A stretch of 64,000 nt of DNA. Origin: Allodiplogaster sudhausi (Eukaryota > Nematoda > Chromadorea > Rhabditida > Diplogasteridae). Numbering within the stretch: the stretch's first letter is position 1; every line of letters starts with the position of its first letter. The stretch is taken from positions 1,172,501-1,236,500 of the forward strand of contig CALZFC010000087.1 in the NCBI GenBank assembly GCA_945643635.1, given 5' to 3'. Of the stretch, positions 21,918-33,980 are shown in pieces. Below the pieces are notes generated by a model. The model did no database searches. It worked only from the letters and a program-made list of their open reading frames with translations, and was not told the origin of the DNA. The position numbers and the translations under genes are program-made.

Positions 21918-22978
21918 CTGAATGATCCTCTTGAATGATCATGAGAAAAGATTGAGCCGAGAGAGAATCAGAGACTTCGGGTGTCGAAAGTAAAAGACCT
22001 TGTTTGTTACAAATGTACGAGACACATCTGTTCAAGTTGTGTCTTGAATGTTGTCAACCTTGTTTGCTGTTCTCTTGGCCTCGGAGCTGCCTCCAGAGCC
22101 CTCCCCAGACTGTGCTCGTTTTCTTCCCTTCTCCTCGATGTCTAAAGTTAACGAAGCTCGTTTCAGTGCTGCAAAACAAACATTCTAGGCTGAGATGTGC
22201 TCGTTTTTGATTGTTTCCAAAAAGTTTGCACATCCAATTCCAAACTTTGCACCGATTCCCGAGTTTCTTAAGTTGAAACGATCGATGCCACGTACTTTTA
22301 CTTTCTTCTGCACCCGTGCTTCTGCCTGCACTCTGTGCACTCCCTGATCTTCTGATCGGGTGGTGCTTTGGACTTTGTAGGGGATGAGAAAGAACGGCAG
22401 TGTGAGAGACCGAGAGTGAGAAAGAACGGCAGAGTGAGTGATCGAGAGTGAGAAAGAGCGGCAGAGTGAGAGACCGAGAATGAGAAAGAGCGGCAGAGTG
22501 AGAGACCGAAAATGAGAAGGAGAGGCAGTGTGAGAGACCGAGAGTGAGAAAGAGCGGCAGAGTGAGAGACCGAGAATGAGAAAGAGAGTAGTGAACGCTC
22601 GGACAGATTGGATTGATGGATGAAAAGAAGAAAGAACGAGTGAGCAGCAAGGGATGGCGGGAGCTGAGGGCAGAGTAAGAAGGCTCCTCAGTACATTCTG
22701 TGTCAGTCCATGAAGTGGAATTCCCGTGGTTAGAACAGAAGAGAATGTCATGCAGAGAAAAGCAGAAAGAGGGCGAGAGAACGACCAGTTAGCATGGAGA
22801 CGGACAAAGAAGGTGCGGAAATAGGACAATGAGAGCGAGAGAAAGGGAACCAAGGGAGAGAGAGAGAGAGAGAGAGAGAGCGCGGAAAAAGAGGAGAGCT
22901 ACGATCGCGTACACTACATAAAATTGGTGTGTGATCGAACGTGGCAGACAGTGAGACCGGTATGATAATAGAAGGAGG

Positions 22979-23010
<32 letters not shown>

Positions 23011-23714
23011 CATGGCAATAGAGCACTGACCAGTAGACGAAGAAGTTGGACGAGGCGAGATGTCTGAAGGGGGTGAGTGAGGCGCAGTGATGATATCGCA
23101 GTTCATCCAAAGTATTAGCAATTTCCCTTTCTTTCTCTCTCTTTCTTCTCACAATCACCGCAATATCTGCAACAAGATTCATTCAGGTCCGGACGATAGG
23201 AAAGTTCCATTTCTTATTCATCAGGACTTTCTAACATGAAGAGATGGTCGGAGAGATAAAATTGCTAGCGAAAGCCAGCAAGAGCCGGCCAAGCCTATTT
23301 CTGGGGAGAAAAGTGGCAAGCACGAGCACACGTAGAGTCCAACCGGGCCAAGTCAGAGGGAAAGAGAGTGAGAAAGAGAGCGAGAGAGAGAGAGAGAAAG
23401 AGGGAGAGAAAGAGAGAGGGAGAGAGAGAGGGAGAGAAAGTAGGAGAGAGAAATAACAAGGACAGCGGAAGCGAGACGCCGAATGCCACTTTCCACCATC
23501 TCAGCATATGTTGAATGAGCGGACTGATTATGCATGATACGTATCCTAATCAACGCCAATAAACAACACTTCATGTCTAGAGGTAATAATCCATTAGGAC
23601 GCTAAAAAGTCTGGCACAGGTTTTTGTTTTTTAAGTCACAGAAAAATACGGTTTTCTACCGAAGCTGACCATGAGGCGATCGAAAAGTCGATCGACATAG
23701 AGAAAGAGAGTGAA

Positions 23715-23746
<32 letters not shown>

Positions 23747-24521
23747 GAGAGAATCATTGGCAGGAGAAAAAAGTAGATGATGAGAAAAATGTTCGCTGAC
23801 GAGAATGCGACGTGTGGACGCAGACGGGAAATGTGCGAGTGCTGGAGTGGGCGGGGCAAAGGATGCACTCTGCGGGTCTCCAGCATTTCTTATTTTCTGT
23901 TTTAGTCTTCACTCTAATCTTTTTACACTCACTCTACACACTCTCCTTTGTCTCTTTTTCCTGTATCTCTTTCCTGTATTTCTCTTTCTCCTATCGTTTC
24001 TCCCTCTCCCGGTTCTTTCAGCGACAACTGCAAATCGATGCGAGTGAGCGCTGCTAAGAGACAGCCGCAGACGGCATGCGAGTCGCGTGGTTGGAATGCA
24101 CCCGACTGGCGAAGACAGAGAGAGAGAGAGAGAGATAGGGAGGGAGGGAGGGAGAGAGAGAGAGGGATGAAGCAGTGCGGGAGAGAATAGAGACCAGCGC
24201 GACCAAGGAAAGGATGCAGACTTCAACGAGTTGTGACATGGAGCTTCTGCTAGCAAAGTATCGGCTGTTTTAGAGTAAGGGGCCAATGGGAGAGTGAGGG
24301 AGAAAAGTGGAGAGTGGGGTCGAATAGAAGAAGAAGAGAGAAGGGGAGAAACACGTGGCTGAATTCATGACGCCCCTTTACTTCCTCGTTTCTCGAATAG
24401 TTGGAAGAAGAAAGGGAGAGCAAAGCCACCGACTAAATTGTTCCCGATTGAGCAGACAATTTAAAGCACTTTCGTCTTTATACATCTTTTTTTGGATTTG
24501 ATAAGCAAAATTTTTCTTAAT
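21918..24521. other. GA/CT-rich region upstream of the nuclear receptor gene
   Basis: It contains many (GA)n tracts (for example near 22860, 22980, 23360-23450, 23700-23750 and 24118-24165). Upstream exons of the nuclear receptor probably lie here. One candidate on the minus strand, near 23030-23110, reads NCDIITAPHSPPSDISPRPT and ends at a GTCAGT donor, but I could not join it in phase to the zinc-finger exon. Confidence 0.4.
22390..22585. repeat. Minisatellite, about 32-bp unit, five to six copies
   Basis: The unit is approximately gtgagagaccgagaatgaga followed by aagagcggcaga. Copies differ by a few substitutions. It is open in more than one frame but has no other sign of coding. Confidence 0.85.
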
Positions 24522-24817
24522 GTTGTAATGGGCGTCCCATAGAATTTAAGGCGTCCCAAAAAAAATTTTCATGGTAGTGTATGCACTTTGAGGAGGTTGT
24601 TCTGTCACTTACAAGTTATCGGACGCCTATAAATTTTTCGAACGCCCTAAAATTTATAGGACGCCTACATTTTTTTGGGACGCCTATATTTCCGATGGGA
24701 CGCCTGTAAATCCTTCGGACGCCTATAAATATTTGGGACGCTAGGTTTTCTATGGGACGCCTTCATTTTCCATGGGATGACTATAATTCGATGGGACGCC
24801 TGCACTAGAATAGAGCC
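24522..24817. repeat. Array of GGGACGCC motifs, related to MITE family D
   Basis: About ten copies of a gg(g)acgcct-type motif, many followed by ataaat/tttt, occur in both orientations. The right end (gatgggacgcctgcactagaatagagcc) matches the right end of the MITE at 12837-12937. A matching left terminus is not visible, so this is an internally expanded or truncated member of family D. Confidence 0.7.
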
Positions 24818-25262
24818 CGCTTGACATCTTTAGAAAAAGAATAAAATGAACATTTAGTTCGTAATTATCACGATTAAATCAAATCTATATGTGAACAACA
24901 AAACATATGGCGAAATTAAAAATAGTAATTGAATAGTAAAATATGTAGTTGTAAAATCCTACTTCTTCAATTGAATAGTAAAATATGTAGTTGTAAAATC
25001 CTACTTCTTTATGCATTCAGACATTTCGAAGGAAGACAATTTGTGTAGAGACAGAGTAGCTCTGATATGAGATACGGAGGAAGATATTCGGGCGAGAAAC
25101 AGAGTCAAAAAGCAAAAGTATTTATTTATTGTGAAAATGGGTATAATGAAAGCTTTTAGATCGAAATGAAGCGAAATCGACATCTTATTCTTTTTAAGTA
25201 TTTTGTTGCGTAAAATATGTCTATAAGTGAAGAGAATAAGGGACACGTACGTTGATTAGATA
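24818..25262. other. AT-rich intergenic stretch
   Basis: A short direct duplication (ttgaatagtaaaatatgtagttgtaaaatcctacttctt) occurs near 24930-25010. No gene was seen. Confidence 0.45.
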
Positions 25263-25535
25263 ACGGGGTGGCCCAGTGGGACGTGGCGCCGCTATCTAAT
25301 CATCGCTCATTCGGAACGACTCAAGTTCGACTCCGGTCCCTCCTGCTCTCGGAATCGTTCATCATCGACCTCCGATTCTGGAGAAACGGAGGGCTCGCCA
25401 GGATAAGAAGCCTACAGGCAACGCCGGCAGATTCCGGCAAGCGAATATTCCTCAAATTCTCTCCCATCTTGGATACTTCGACCATTCACTAATGTCTTGA
25501 ACTGAAACGAAAAAAAAAAACTTAAAAAAAAATAT
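25263..25535 (+). mobile_element. tRNA-derived SINE
   Basis: The head has a tRNA D-arm/A-box (gtggcccagtggga) and, about 50 bp later, a T-arm/B-box (agttcgactccgg), the spacing expected for an RNA polymerase III promoter from a tRNA with a long variable arm. About 170 bp of unrelated body follows, then a tail of two A-runs (about 25508-25534). A target duplication was not identified. A single copy is visible in the window. Confidence 0.65.
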
Positions 25536-25539
25536 TACG

Positions 25540-25984
25540 ACGTGAAAGATAGGCACTGATTGCAACCGATGAGAGTTATCTCTCATCGTGCCCGCCAGTG
25601 TCCTTGTGGAGCATGAGGATGGCAGAGTTATTTGTATGTACATCAAACCTGGCGTAAAGGTACAAAGTTAAAAATAGTCAATTGCGTTATCATGTGCCCA
25701 TTTATCCATTTTGCTATAGTTTTTTGCGTTATCTCCTTACTTAATTTTATAAATCGTCGATGTCAATTTTAAATTGCTTGTGTGTTACACACCGCAGATT
25801 ATTCGCAAAACATCTCTCAAGGTAAAAGGAAAGTCGACTCTCACTCTCTCACACACTCTTTCTCTCTCTCTCTCGCTCCCGCTCTCTCTCTCTCTCTCTC
25901 TTGGTCTCTGTCACTATCTCTATCTCTCTCTTCCTCCATCTCCCCTTTTCTCCTCTTTCTGTCTTTCTCCTCTCTCTCTATCGA

Positions 25985-26017
<33 letters not shown>

Positions 26018-26725
26018 CTGCTTCCTACTCTATCTATTCCTCCTTTTTGTTCTACATATTGTTTTGTTTCTTCATCACTGACGCATAACTGTAAGACCTT
26101 AAAATGAAATTAAGATTAAAAAACCAGAAATGTTAGATTTCGTTAAGATTACAGGTGCCACCCGATTGGAATCCACGCTTGCACCGTTTGCACTATATGA
26201 TGACAGAACTGCAGTCAAATATGTCTCTTTAAAATGAGTTTCGACAAGAGACTTTTTTATCTACATTCTTATCAAGCCCAAAATCTTACTAAGAAGCTTT
26301 ATTTTTAAAAAGTCAGAAAAAGGTAATCTTATTTTCAACATTTCGCTGTGCCAGAACCTCCTTAACTATTTGCCTTCTTCATTTTCTAAAATAATTTGCC
26401 TGGCTCATGCGGCAGCGGCCGCTTCGGTGGGCAGCTTGCCATTACTTCTTTTGTAAGCGGAGGTTATTCGTGCAGCATCTTATAAAAGGTCTATTCAAGT
26501 ACATTCTAGTTGCAGATCGGGTAATCAAACCGATCATTTGTTTTGTTGCATTGGGAGTGAGAAGATGGAAAACTTTCTCCTTTGGTCACTTAAATAGCTC
26601 GAGGATGACGAAGAGAATTGGAGGCGGAGGATGTATGAAGAGAGGAGACCATGATGAAGCCAGTTAGAAACGCAACAACGAATGATTCCTCAGCCATCTC
26701 TGTACACTCCTTTCTCTCTCCCTCC

Positions 26726-26770
<45 letters not shown>

Positions 26771-27563
26771 CCTTCCTCTCTTTCTCCCTCTCTCTCTCTC
26801 TCCCTCCCTCTCTCTCTCTCCCGCTCTTTCTGCTTCTCCCTCTCCTTCGTGCTCTCATAATCATTTTCCTTTTACCTCTTTTATTATTTATTTACTTATT
26901 TTGGAAATATGCTTTCATTTTTCTTGGATGAAATGTCTTCACGAATGTACATCAACTTACTATAATTCTAGATAGACAAAAGAGAATGCTGGAAAACAGA
27001 ATTGCATCGCCTTCGTAGAGATTTAGAATAAGCCATCTGTCTGGCTATGAGTTTGTACATTTAATATGATCAAATGAAGATAAGTGTTTTATAAATGGAG
27101 ATTCCTATTATATTTCTGTGCTGCAAAGTTTCACGCTACTAGTATTCGATGATCAGGCCTTGGCCAACATGCAAGATCTCTCAACGTCACAGCAGAACTT
27201 CTGTTGCGTCCCTATGTATCGTTCTCCTCTTCTCTCTCTATCTCCTTGTCTCTCTCCTCTCATTCTCCCTCACTCACTTTCTCTCTCTCTCTCACTCTCT
27301 CCCTCCCCTTCTCTCTCTATCTCATCCAATTGCCTCTGCCGTTTAATGAAATGGTTGCGTAGAAAGAGTCGGAAGTGGCTGAAGAACAGAAAATGCAAGG
27401 AGAAGAAGAAGCAGAGAAACTGATTTATTCTTCTTTCTTCTTCATCAACTACAGAAGAAACCACTTGAGACAACGGAAGGAAGGCTAATGAAGAAAGGGC
27501 AAGAATCTTCATGTTGACTTTAGCATCGTCATAGAAGTGTGATGATTCCAGAAATTGTCTACA

Positions 27564-27619
<56 letters not shown>

Positions 27620-28809
27620 TGGGCTTAAATAAGGACGGGAAGGTAGAGAAACAGAGAGATAAAGATAGAGAAGAGAGAGAATTATGGAGACAGATGGACC
27701 TCTGAAGTTCCTTTGAACATGAAGCTCTTGGACGTATTGATATCGGCATGTAGACTAATAGACAGGTGGATGGCCTGCTAATGTTTCGCAAATTGCCACG
27801 CCTTGTCTTGATAATTAAATTTGTTTCCTTGGCACACTGACCGTGAATGTAGCAAAATGTATCCAGCTCTCAAGGGTATTGAGATATTCACTCACTGCTG
27901 CAGCAGTCATGACTTCCGTTTAACTCATGGCAGCTCGAATCAAATCTGCCCTTTTATGAGACAAAGTTTGCCATGTTAATGGAGAAACACTTTCTGTCTT
28001 TCTCAGACATATCAATGTCATTTGTATGTGTTGTTTGTATTTTTGTGGTAGCCAATCCCCCTTGAGCCACGCCCACTCGACCCCTGAATGAATCTGCGAG
28101 GCATCATCGTGTATTCTGCATGGGATTCTTCAATACGAGACTTCTCCGATGTTTTCCCAGAGACAGATGAAGAAGAGAAGAGAAAGAAGGCAAAAGAATG
28201 CTTGCTCGAGACATCAAAATAGCCTTTGAGTAGCTTCGTTCAGCCTGCCGCGCTTCCCCGTGAAAGATGGTGATAATCAGAGAGGTGTCCTGGCCACGCC
28301 CCCTCCATCTTCTGTTCCGCTCCTCCCATTCAGAATGGCTCTACCAATAGAGGGAGAATGCATCCTGGACAATTTCGGGCTACGGGTCCCTTTTCCTTTT
28401 CTTACTCCTCAAGTCTGTTCATGATTAGATAATAAAGTCTGTTAATTTCTTTGTGCTCGGAAACTATGGGATCGCTACAGTAATCTTTCTGAGATAATAT
28501 GAGCATCTCTTCAGCCTTTCTGTACATAACCATGGTATTCACAGGTATTTTGCGATCTTTGTTTTTAGCTACTTCGTTTGTATGACTTGAGCTCCTCTTG
28601 CTTTCCTACTTTTTTATCTTTATGTAAATAATAGTCAATTTTTCTTTTTTTTTTGCTCTCTTCTCACTCCCTCCCACATTTCATTAACCTTCCTGCGACT
28701 TTCTAAGCTCTATCTCTCTCTATCTCTCTTACTCTTTCTCTCTCTCTCTCTCTTACTCTCTCTCTATCTCTCTTTCTCTCTCATTTATCTTAAATGTCCT
28801 CTTTAGAAG
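25540..28809. other. Gene-poor region with CT/GA tracts
   Basis: Large (CT)n tracts occur at about 25855-26015, 26700-26835 and 27265-27325, a (GA)n tract at 27567-27617, and CT again at 28711-28785. On the minus strand near 27415-27515 a start MKILALSSLAFLPLSQVVSS resembles a signal peptide, with a dibasic site later (IKRQRQ). That is the only hint of a gene, and it is weak. Confidence 0.4.
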
Positions 28810-28976
28810 ATGACGTCATCCTCTCCGCTGGCCCTCCTCTTCCTGCGGCTCTCTGGAATAATCTGCATCGCCCTTTTCTTCTTCGCTTCCTTTTCAGTAA
28901 GTTATAGGAGAGCTGACGCGAGAAGGTCAAGTGTGAATTGGGAGTAAGCTTCTCCCCGAGTATCTCTCTCTACTCA

Positions 28977-29014
<38 letters not shown>

Positions 29015-29455
29015 CTACTTTCTTCTCTCTGGAACTATTGAACAATAAGAGACAATAAGGACAATAAGGCTAAGAGTTGTCGTCTCATGCCATGGCCGTT
29101 TTCTGTGCACTCCACTCCCTTCCCCACTTCTCGTTCATTAAAATGTCATCTGATTAATCTGGCTCCTCCACTTAGAACTTCTCGACCTCGAGTGGATCAA
29201 GGGTTCTCTTAAAAATGAAAAATTCCAATTACAAAAGGCGGAAGCTGATCAGTTTCTCTAAATATTCTGTAAACATTGCAGCACCTTTGACACTTCTGTT
29301 GCCTGTCGTGAAATTGAATATTTATTTGGATGAGTTGTTTCAGGAAGCAACAGCAGAGTCTCCTGTGGCACGCAGCTATTCCATGAGACTTCCCTACAAC
29401 CCATACTCATCTTTTGTCAGCTGTTTGATCCTTTCTTTGAGAGAAGGGAGAGAGA

Positions 29456-29497
<42 letters not shown>

Positions 29498-29651
29498 TGA
29501 GAGAACGAGAGGATGGGAAGGGGATGTGGAAGTGCTTGTGTGGCAGGGCGAGTCGTACGTGATGAGAAAGAGGAACAACGCCGAGGTTGTCAACCACATC
29601 CTCAAGAACTTCGGTGCCCTGAACCGACTCGGCGATGTTGGCAGACGATAG
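28810..29651 (+). CDS. pdf-2: PDF-2-type pigment-dispersing-factor neuropeptide precursor
   Basis: Exon 1 (28810-28896) encodes a signal peptide (MTSSSPLALLFLRLSGIICI then ALFFF). Exon 2 (29344-29415) follows in phase 0 (EATAESPVARSYSMRLPYNP). The last exon begins within the GA tract near 29506; its exact acceptor is uncertain because many AG dinucleotides fit phase 0. It ends at the stop at 29649-29651. It carries DVEVLVWQGESYVMR, then KR, then NNAEVVNHILKNFG and ALNRLGDVG, then RR and stop. The peptide matches nematode PDF-2 except N for D in ALDRLGDVG. It is bounded by the KR cleavage site and ends in Gly-Arg-Arg, so it should be C-terminally amidated. PDF peptides act on PDFR-1 to control locomotion and arousal states. 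Product identity is very strong; the gene model is good. Confidence 0.9.
29447..29492. repeat. GA microsatellite before the pdf-2 last exon
   Basis: An almost perfect (GA)n tract lies in the second intron of pdf-2, directly upstream of the last exon. It is purine-rich on the coding strand, the opposite of the usual pyrimidine tract before an acceptor. Confidence 0.9.
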
Positions 29652-29969
29652 AACTTGGCCCTTCCTTCGCTGGCTTCTTTCCTCATTCCACTTCCTACTT
29701 ATTGTGCTGTCTTTTATTATTCCAAGGGAGAGGACCTCGATTCCTTTTTCCTGTTCGTCTTCAGGATTCGCCCATAAAATGGTCGCACCGTTACTTGGCA
29801 GATACACAACTTAATCATTCATTTATCGCATAACATACAGAAGTAAATAACTGTCTCCGTGGTCAGTCGATTGCAAATAAATGAAACCAAAGAAAATGGA
29901 TGGATTTCGTAGTTAAACAGCTCAGATGCAGAACAAATCAAAGAAAGAATCTTCGAATGTATGATGCTT

Positions 29970-31943
29970 TCAAACATTCCTTAGCTGATTTCGTAAGGCC
30001 AAGACTTTCTGCCTCTCCTCGGGCGGGAAGAGAGCGATCTCCTCCTCGCTTAGGTTGAGTACCTCAAACGATTATCCATTCAACTTGAGCTTTCACTCCA
30101 CGAGTCCGCAATTAGAATGTATTCAATAGTGAATCATCAAAGAGTGTATGTCATGTAAATGCACATGAAAGCTCGAAAAGAAGCTATAGCGGAGGTGGAA
30201 CTGAGAGGTACGGATATCCAGCGATATTAATCAGCAAGTAGCATTTCCAGATGGAGTATATTTTGCAAGTAAGGAACAGATACCATCAGTTACAACGGAG
30301 GTAATGGCCCTTCTTGTTTATCCCATTATCGCTCCACTTACTGCGAAGCAAATACGATAAAAGAGCACGGGATCGAGATGTCAAAAAGGTTGGGAAAGAG
30401 AGAGAAAGAGAAACTGAGAGAAATAACAATGATTATAACATCCTAGGGAAAGAGAAAGTAAATGTGCCTGCATGAGAAGTTCAGCGTTGCTCTTGTCAGC
30501 ATCGGAGAAGTCGCCCCCAGAGAGTGGCTCCTGTCTAGGGAAGACGCCTCCGGGAGGGCCAGGATGGGAAGCACCGCTGAAGGAAGGAGAAGACGCAGCA
30601 GGGGGGGCTGTGCCATAACTCGTCCCTTGCCAGCCCCCGCCTGGGGGTGCTCCATAGGGCGGAGGGCCCACTCAAACAAGCTCATTATTAAAGACATTTT
30701 TCCTACGTTACTTTTCGTCGCCTAGCTCATTTCAATTGAAGAAAGAACATTGTAGAAAAAGAGCACGTACTCCGATTGATGTTGTGATTGTGAGAGGCCG
30801 GAGGAGGGAAAGCGGGAGGAGGGGGGCCGGCGGAGGAGGGGGGAGTCTTATGGAAGGGGGCCACGGCAGCCGGCAGCTCCCTGTGTAGCATCGTCATCGC
30901 TACTTGAGGGTCAACGATCCTCATCACCACTTGAGCCTCCAAACATTACTTCTTCAACTTTTCCCTATTCAGCAATAAGTACGTAAATACAAGTATAAAA
31001 CCGATTGCAAAAGAAGAAGAAAATGAACTTGAAGAAGAGCATATGCAAGTTGCGGATTCTGGATGAGCATGTTCTTGGCTTCGGTTGGATTGGAGAGAAC
31101 GACGTCCTTCATCTGCTTCATCAAATGGAACATCTTCTCCGGCGGGAGGGATGCGACACTTCGAGAGATTGCCTACAATCAGTTAAGTCTTATTTCACGG
31201 GAAAACATTCGCTATAACAAAAAAAAATCACCGTATTCACAGGAATATCACAAGTATGCAATGTAAATAAGTTAAATTAACAAATCTGCCTCAGCACAAT
31301 TTTTAACAAAAATAATGGCCAATCAGAAATGCGAAAAAATGGGTAAATTTCGAAGACTAACCTCGGGTGCTCGGCCCGCCTCGCACTCCGGGCCATACAT
31401 ACTCTCCTCTGGCACTTCTTTCGCTGGTTCCGCTCCCTCTCCGAAATGTCTCTGATCTCCAGACGCACTGTCCACGCGAAGAGCTCGGCCGTTCATCTCG
31501 TATCTCAATTTCAGATTACGATATCGTTCGTTACGATATACCCCGCATCAATCATTCGTCTCGATCTCATAACTGGGGTTTTTGCACAATATAACTTTGT
31601 TGGATGCAAATAGCTTATAACCGAACCCATTAAGATTACGAATGGCGAGCTCGGCAAACTTTGCTTCGGCATATTCGCAAAATCCGTAACCCTTTGGCTT
31701 GCCAGATTCCCGATCGTAAACCATTCGAAGATGCAAGACAGTTCCAACTTTGGAGAAAACGTCCTTCAGCTGCTCTTCAGTCACTTCATAGGATATGTTG
31801 CCCACTAGACCATCGAAATTTAATTTTGGAAACTATCAGGAACTGAATTAGGTGAGACTGAGATACTAACCGAAAACAGAACGCGTTCTGTCGATTCCAA
31901 AGCCTCCGCCGTGTCTTCGGTCATCTCCCATCGGTCGATTCAT
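29970..31943 (-). CDS. cpf-2: Cleavage stimulation factor 64 kDa subunit (CstF-64)
   Basis: Seven exons on the minus strand: 31871-31943, 31627-31804, 31362-31503, 31029-31172, 30771-30936, 30468-30670 and 29970-30062, giving about 332 residues in consistent phase. The N-terminal RRM contains RSVFVGNISYEVTEEQLKDV and KGYGFCEY, ending ALRVD. The hinge domain carries EKMFHLMKQMK, NPQLAYALLQAQVVMRIVDP and MLHREL, the CstF-64 signature that binds CstF-77 or symplekin. A Pro/Gly-rich linker leads to the C-terminal domain (LLMQVLNLSEEEIALFPPEE then RQKVLAL). The intron before the last exon seems to use a GC donor (ATGCAG/GCACAT), since LLMQ-VLNLS must be joined to match the family. The protein binds GU-rich downstream elements during mRNA 3'-end formation. 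It is shorter than the human protein because the linker is short. Confidence 0.93.
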
Positions 31944-32399
31944 TACGAATTCGCTTAAGTTCTCTTTTCGTATGCAAACACAGTTAAATAAAACCACGCA
32001 AAATAAAATAAATATTTAAAAAAAAACCTAATGAAAGCGCTTGACTTACATATTGTTCAGCACCGGCACTTGAAATAGAGAAATATTCGTATTCGTGGGA
32101 AACGTATACCTGCATCACACTAAAAATTCATGTGTTACAAACTCTAGATTTTTATGCTTTTAAAGGAGCAGTTCACTGGATAATCAACATGGCCACTATT
32201 TTTCCCCTTCCGATTCGATTTGTAACATCCTCCAAGGGGTTTTAGGGCATGCAAAACACGAACATTCATAATATAATTGCGGTACGTGAGGTAGAGAAGG
32301 CGATGAAATTATACTTGCCCAAAAACCCTTGGACCTCCAACTAGGATAGCACCAAAAATACCGCCCCCCCCCCAACTGTGATAACACCCATGTGATTAG
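31944..32399. promoter_or_regulatory. Divergent promoter region, cpf-2 / RSRC1
   Basis: About 456 bp separate the start codons of two oppositely oriented RNA-processing genes, so a shared bidirectional promoter is likely. A poly-C run lies near 32363-32372. No specific motif is assigned. Confidence 0.5.
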
Positions 32400-33837
32400 A
32401 TGGGGAAGCGAAAGTCGAGATCTCCATCGTCATCAAGACGTCGCTCGCGGTCTCCTTCTTCTCGGAATCGTGGAAGCAGTCGGTTCGTCTATTTCTCATC
32501 ATGTTGCCATTTGGCTGTCTGAGATTCTTATATCATAGCCATTAAATGAATTCAGTCATGAAAGAAAGCGAAGTCGCGAGAGGGACGAAAGCCATCGGAG
32601 GAGTAAGAGAGGAGATCGAATGGAGAGGTCCACTTCCGAGGTGAAGAGGTTATCCTATGTTACTCTAGCTCTAATGATCTTTGTTTTGGAATGCATAAAT
32701 CCTCATCATCGTCGGTAGTTTGTCAAGGATTGCGTAATAATTTTCCTTTTTGCCTTTTAAGGCAACTCTTATTTTGTGATTAATTGTTGTGAAAGGTATA
32801 CGTATCTTATCGTTACATTTTCTTTGCTTTTAGGCAATTCTATTGGCGAAGAAGACGATGCGAGAATCCCTGAATGCAGCCGCTTCCTCGATCACTTCCT
32901 CTTCCTCTTTTCCAGCTTCTGCCGACTTTTTTAATGAGGAATCCGAAGAGGTCAGTCTCGAAGTATTTTCACTCTGGAAAATTTATTATATTCTTCTAAA
33001 TTGTTCTCCATTGCTCCACGAAAGATGACATATTTTGTAGTCATTAATATCTCGGACGCGTGACATCACGCAAATCGAAGATGGCGAGTTCCGGCAGCAA
33101 AGCTTCAAGTCCACAGCTGGAGGAGCAGGAGGCAGAATTTACTCACATAAGGTTTTTCATACTATTATTTATCACTTCCTCTTTGTGTGAACACAATTTA
33201 TTATTTTTAGTTTGTTCTGTGTTCAGGAGACTAAGAAGAAGTCGGAGAAAATGGAAACTTCTCATGAAGCTGCAATGTTCGGTCCTTCTCAGTTCTCAGC
33301 TAAAGACGAGAAGAAAAGTGACATCGACAGCGACCTTCCGATCTCCCTTCCTTCGGCTCCTTCAGAAGATGACATTTTCCCTAAAGAGGCAAGCCAAGTT
33401 GTTTATCTCCCTCTTGATTACATCTATTGGATTCCTTCTAATTTAATTTCGAATCTTTATCGTTGACATCTGCGTTCACACTTTAACATGATATCGATCT
33501 CGCTTCGCCCAATGAATAACCATTATGGAGACTCCTGTGATTGTTTCATTGACTCGAAACAGCTGACATGTGTAATACGGTAGTACGGTATTATTGGGTC
33601 AAAGTGATTCTTCTTAAAGGAATAGAAGGTTTATATTCAGTGGTCAGCATTATAAAATTCAATTGGCAAATTTTCATGCTCTCCGACATTTTATATTAAG
33701 AAATTGCGCACTATTTTATAACTTTTCCACCAATGACTAGTGAATTTCAGTGTCTGGTAGACGGGGAAACGCGGAAGGCGCAGTGGTTGGAGGTCTGGAG
33801 GGAACAAAGGAAGAGAATGCTCACTCAAGTCACTTGA
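32400..33837 (+). CDS. RSRC1: RSRC1 (SRrp53)-like arginine/serine-rich splicing protein
   Basis: Six exons: 32400-32482, 32556-32640, 32834-32950, 33041-33151, 33227-33388 and 33751-33837, giving about 214 residues. The N-terminus is an RS domain (MGKRKSRSPSSSRRRSRSPS and more RS/RE). Exon 4 has IEDGEFRQQSFKST, matching the conserved IESDSFVQQTFRS block of RSRC1. The C-terminus (DIDSDLPISLPSAPSEDDIF ... KAQWLEVWREQRKRML) matches the EIDPTSIP...EEKWFKRLIALRQERL tail. RSRC1 helps in 3' splice-site choice and acts in nuclear speckles. The fifth donor is ambiguous: GAG/GCAAGC (GC type) or CAA/GTTGTT nine bases later, both in phase. The protein is shorter than the human one (about 330 residues) through a reduced RS region and coiled coil. 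Confidence 0.85.
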
Positions 33838-33974
33838 TCTCGCTTCTAAAGCCGATATAGTACCGTTTCATATTTCATATTATTTCCAATCATGCTATTG
33901 TTTTTAAGGGTAATTTTCTTTACAAAAATAATTTCTTATTCTGCGATGTTGTGGGGATTATTTAGAAGATGTGA

Positions 33975-33980
33975 AATAAA
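33975..33980 (+). terminator. Poly(A) signal of RSRC1
   Basis: AATAAA lies about 140 bp after the RSRC1 stop codon and is the first such signal downstream. Confidence 0.6.

Noticed and set aside
22390..22585. CRISPR-like array
   Set aside because: Units are contiguous with no unique spacers, and the context is eukaryotic. It is a minisatellite.
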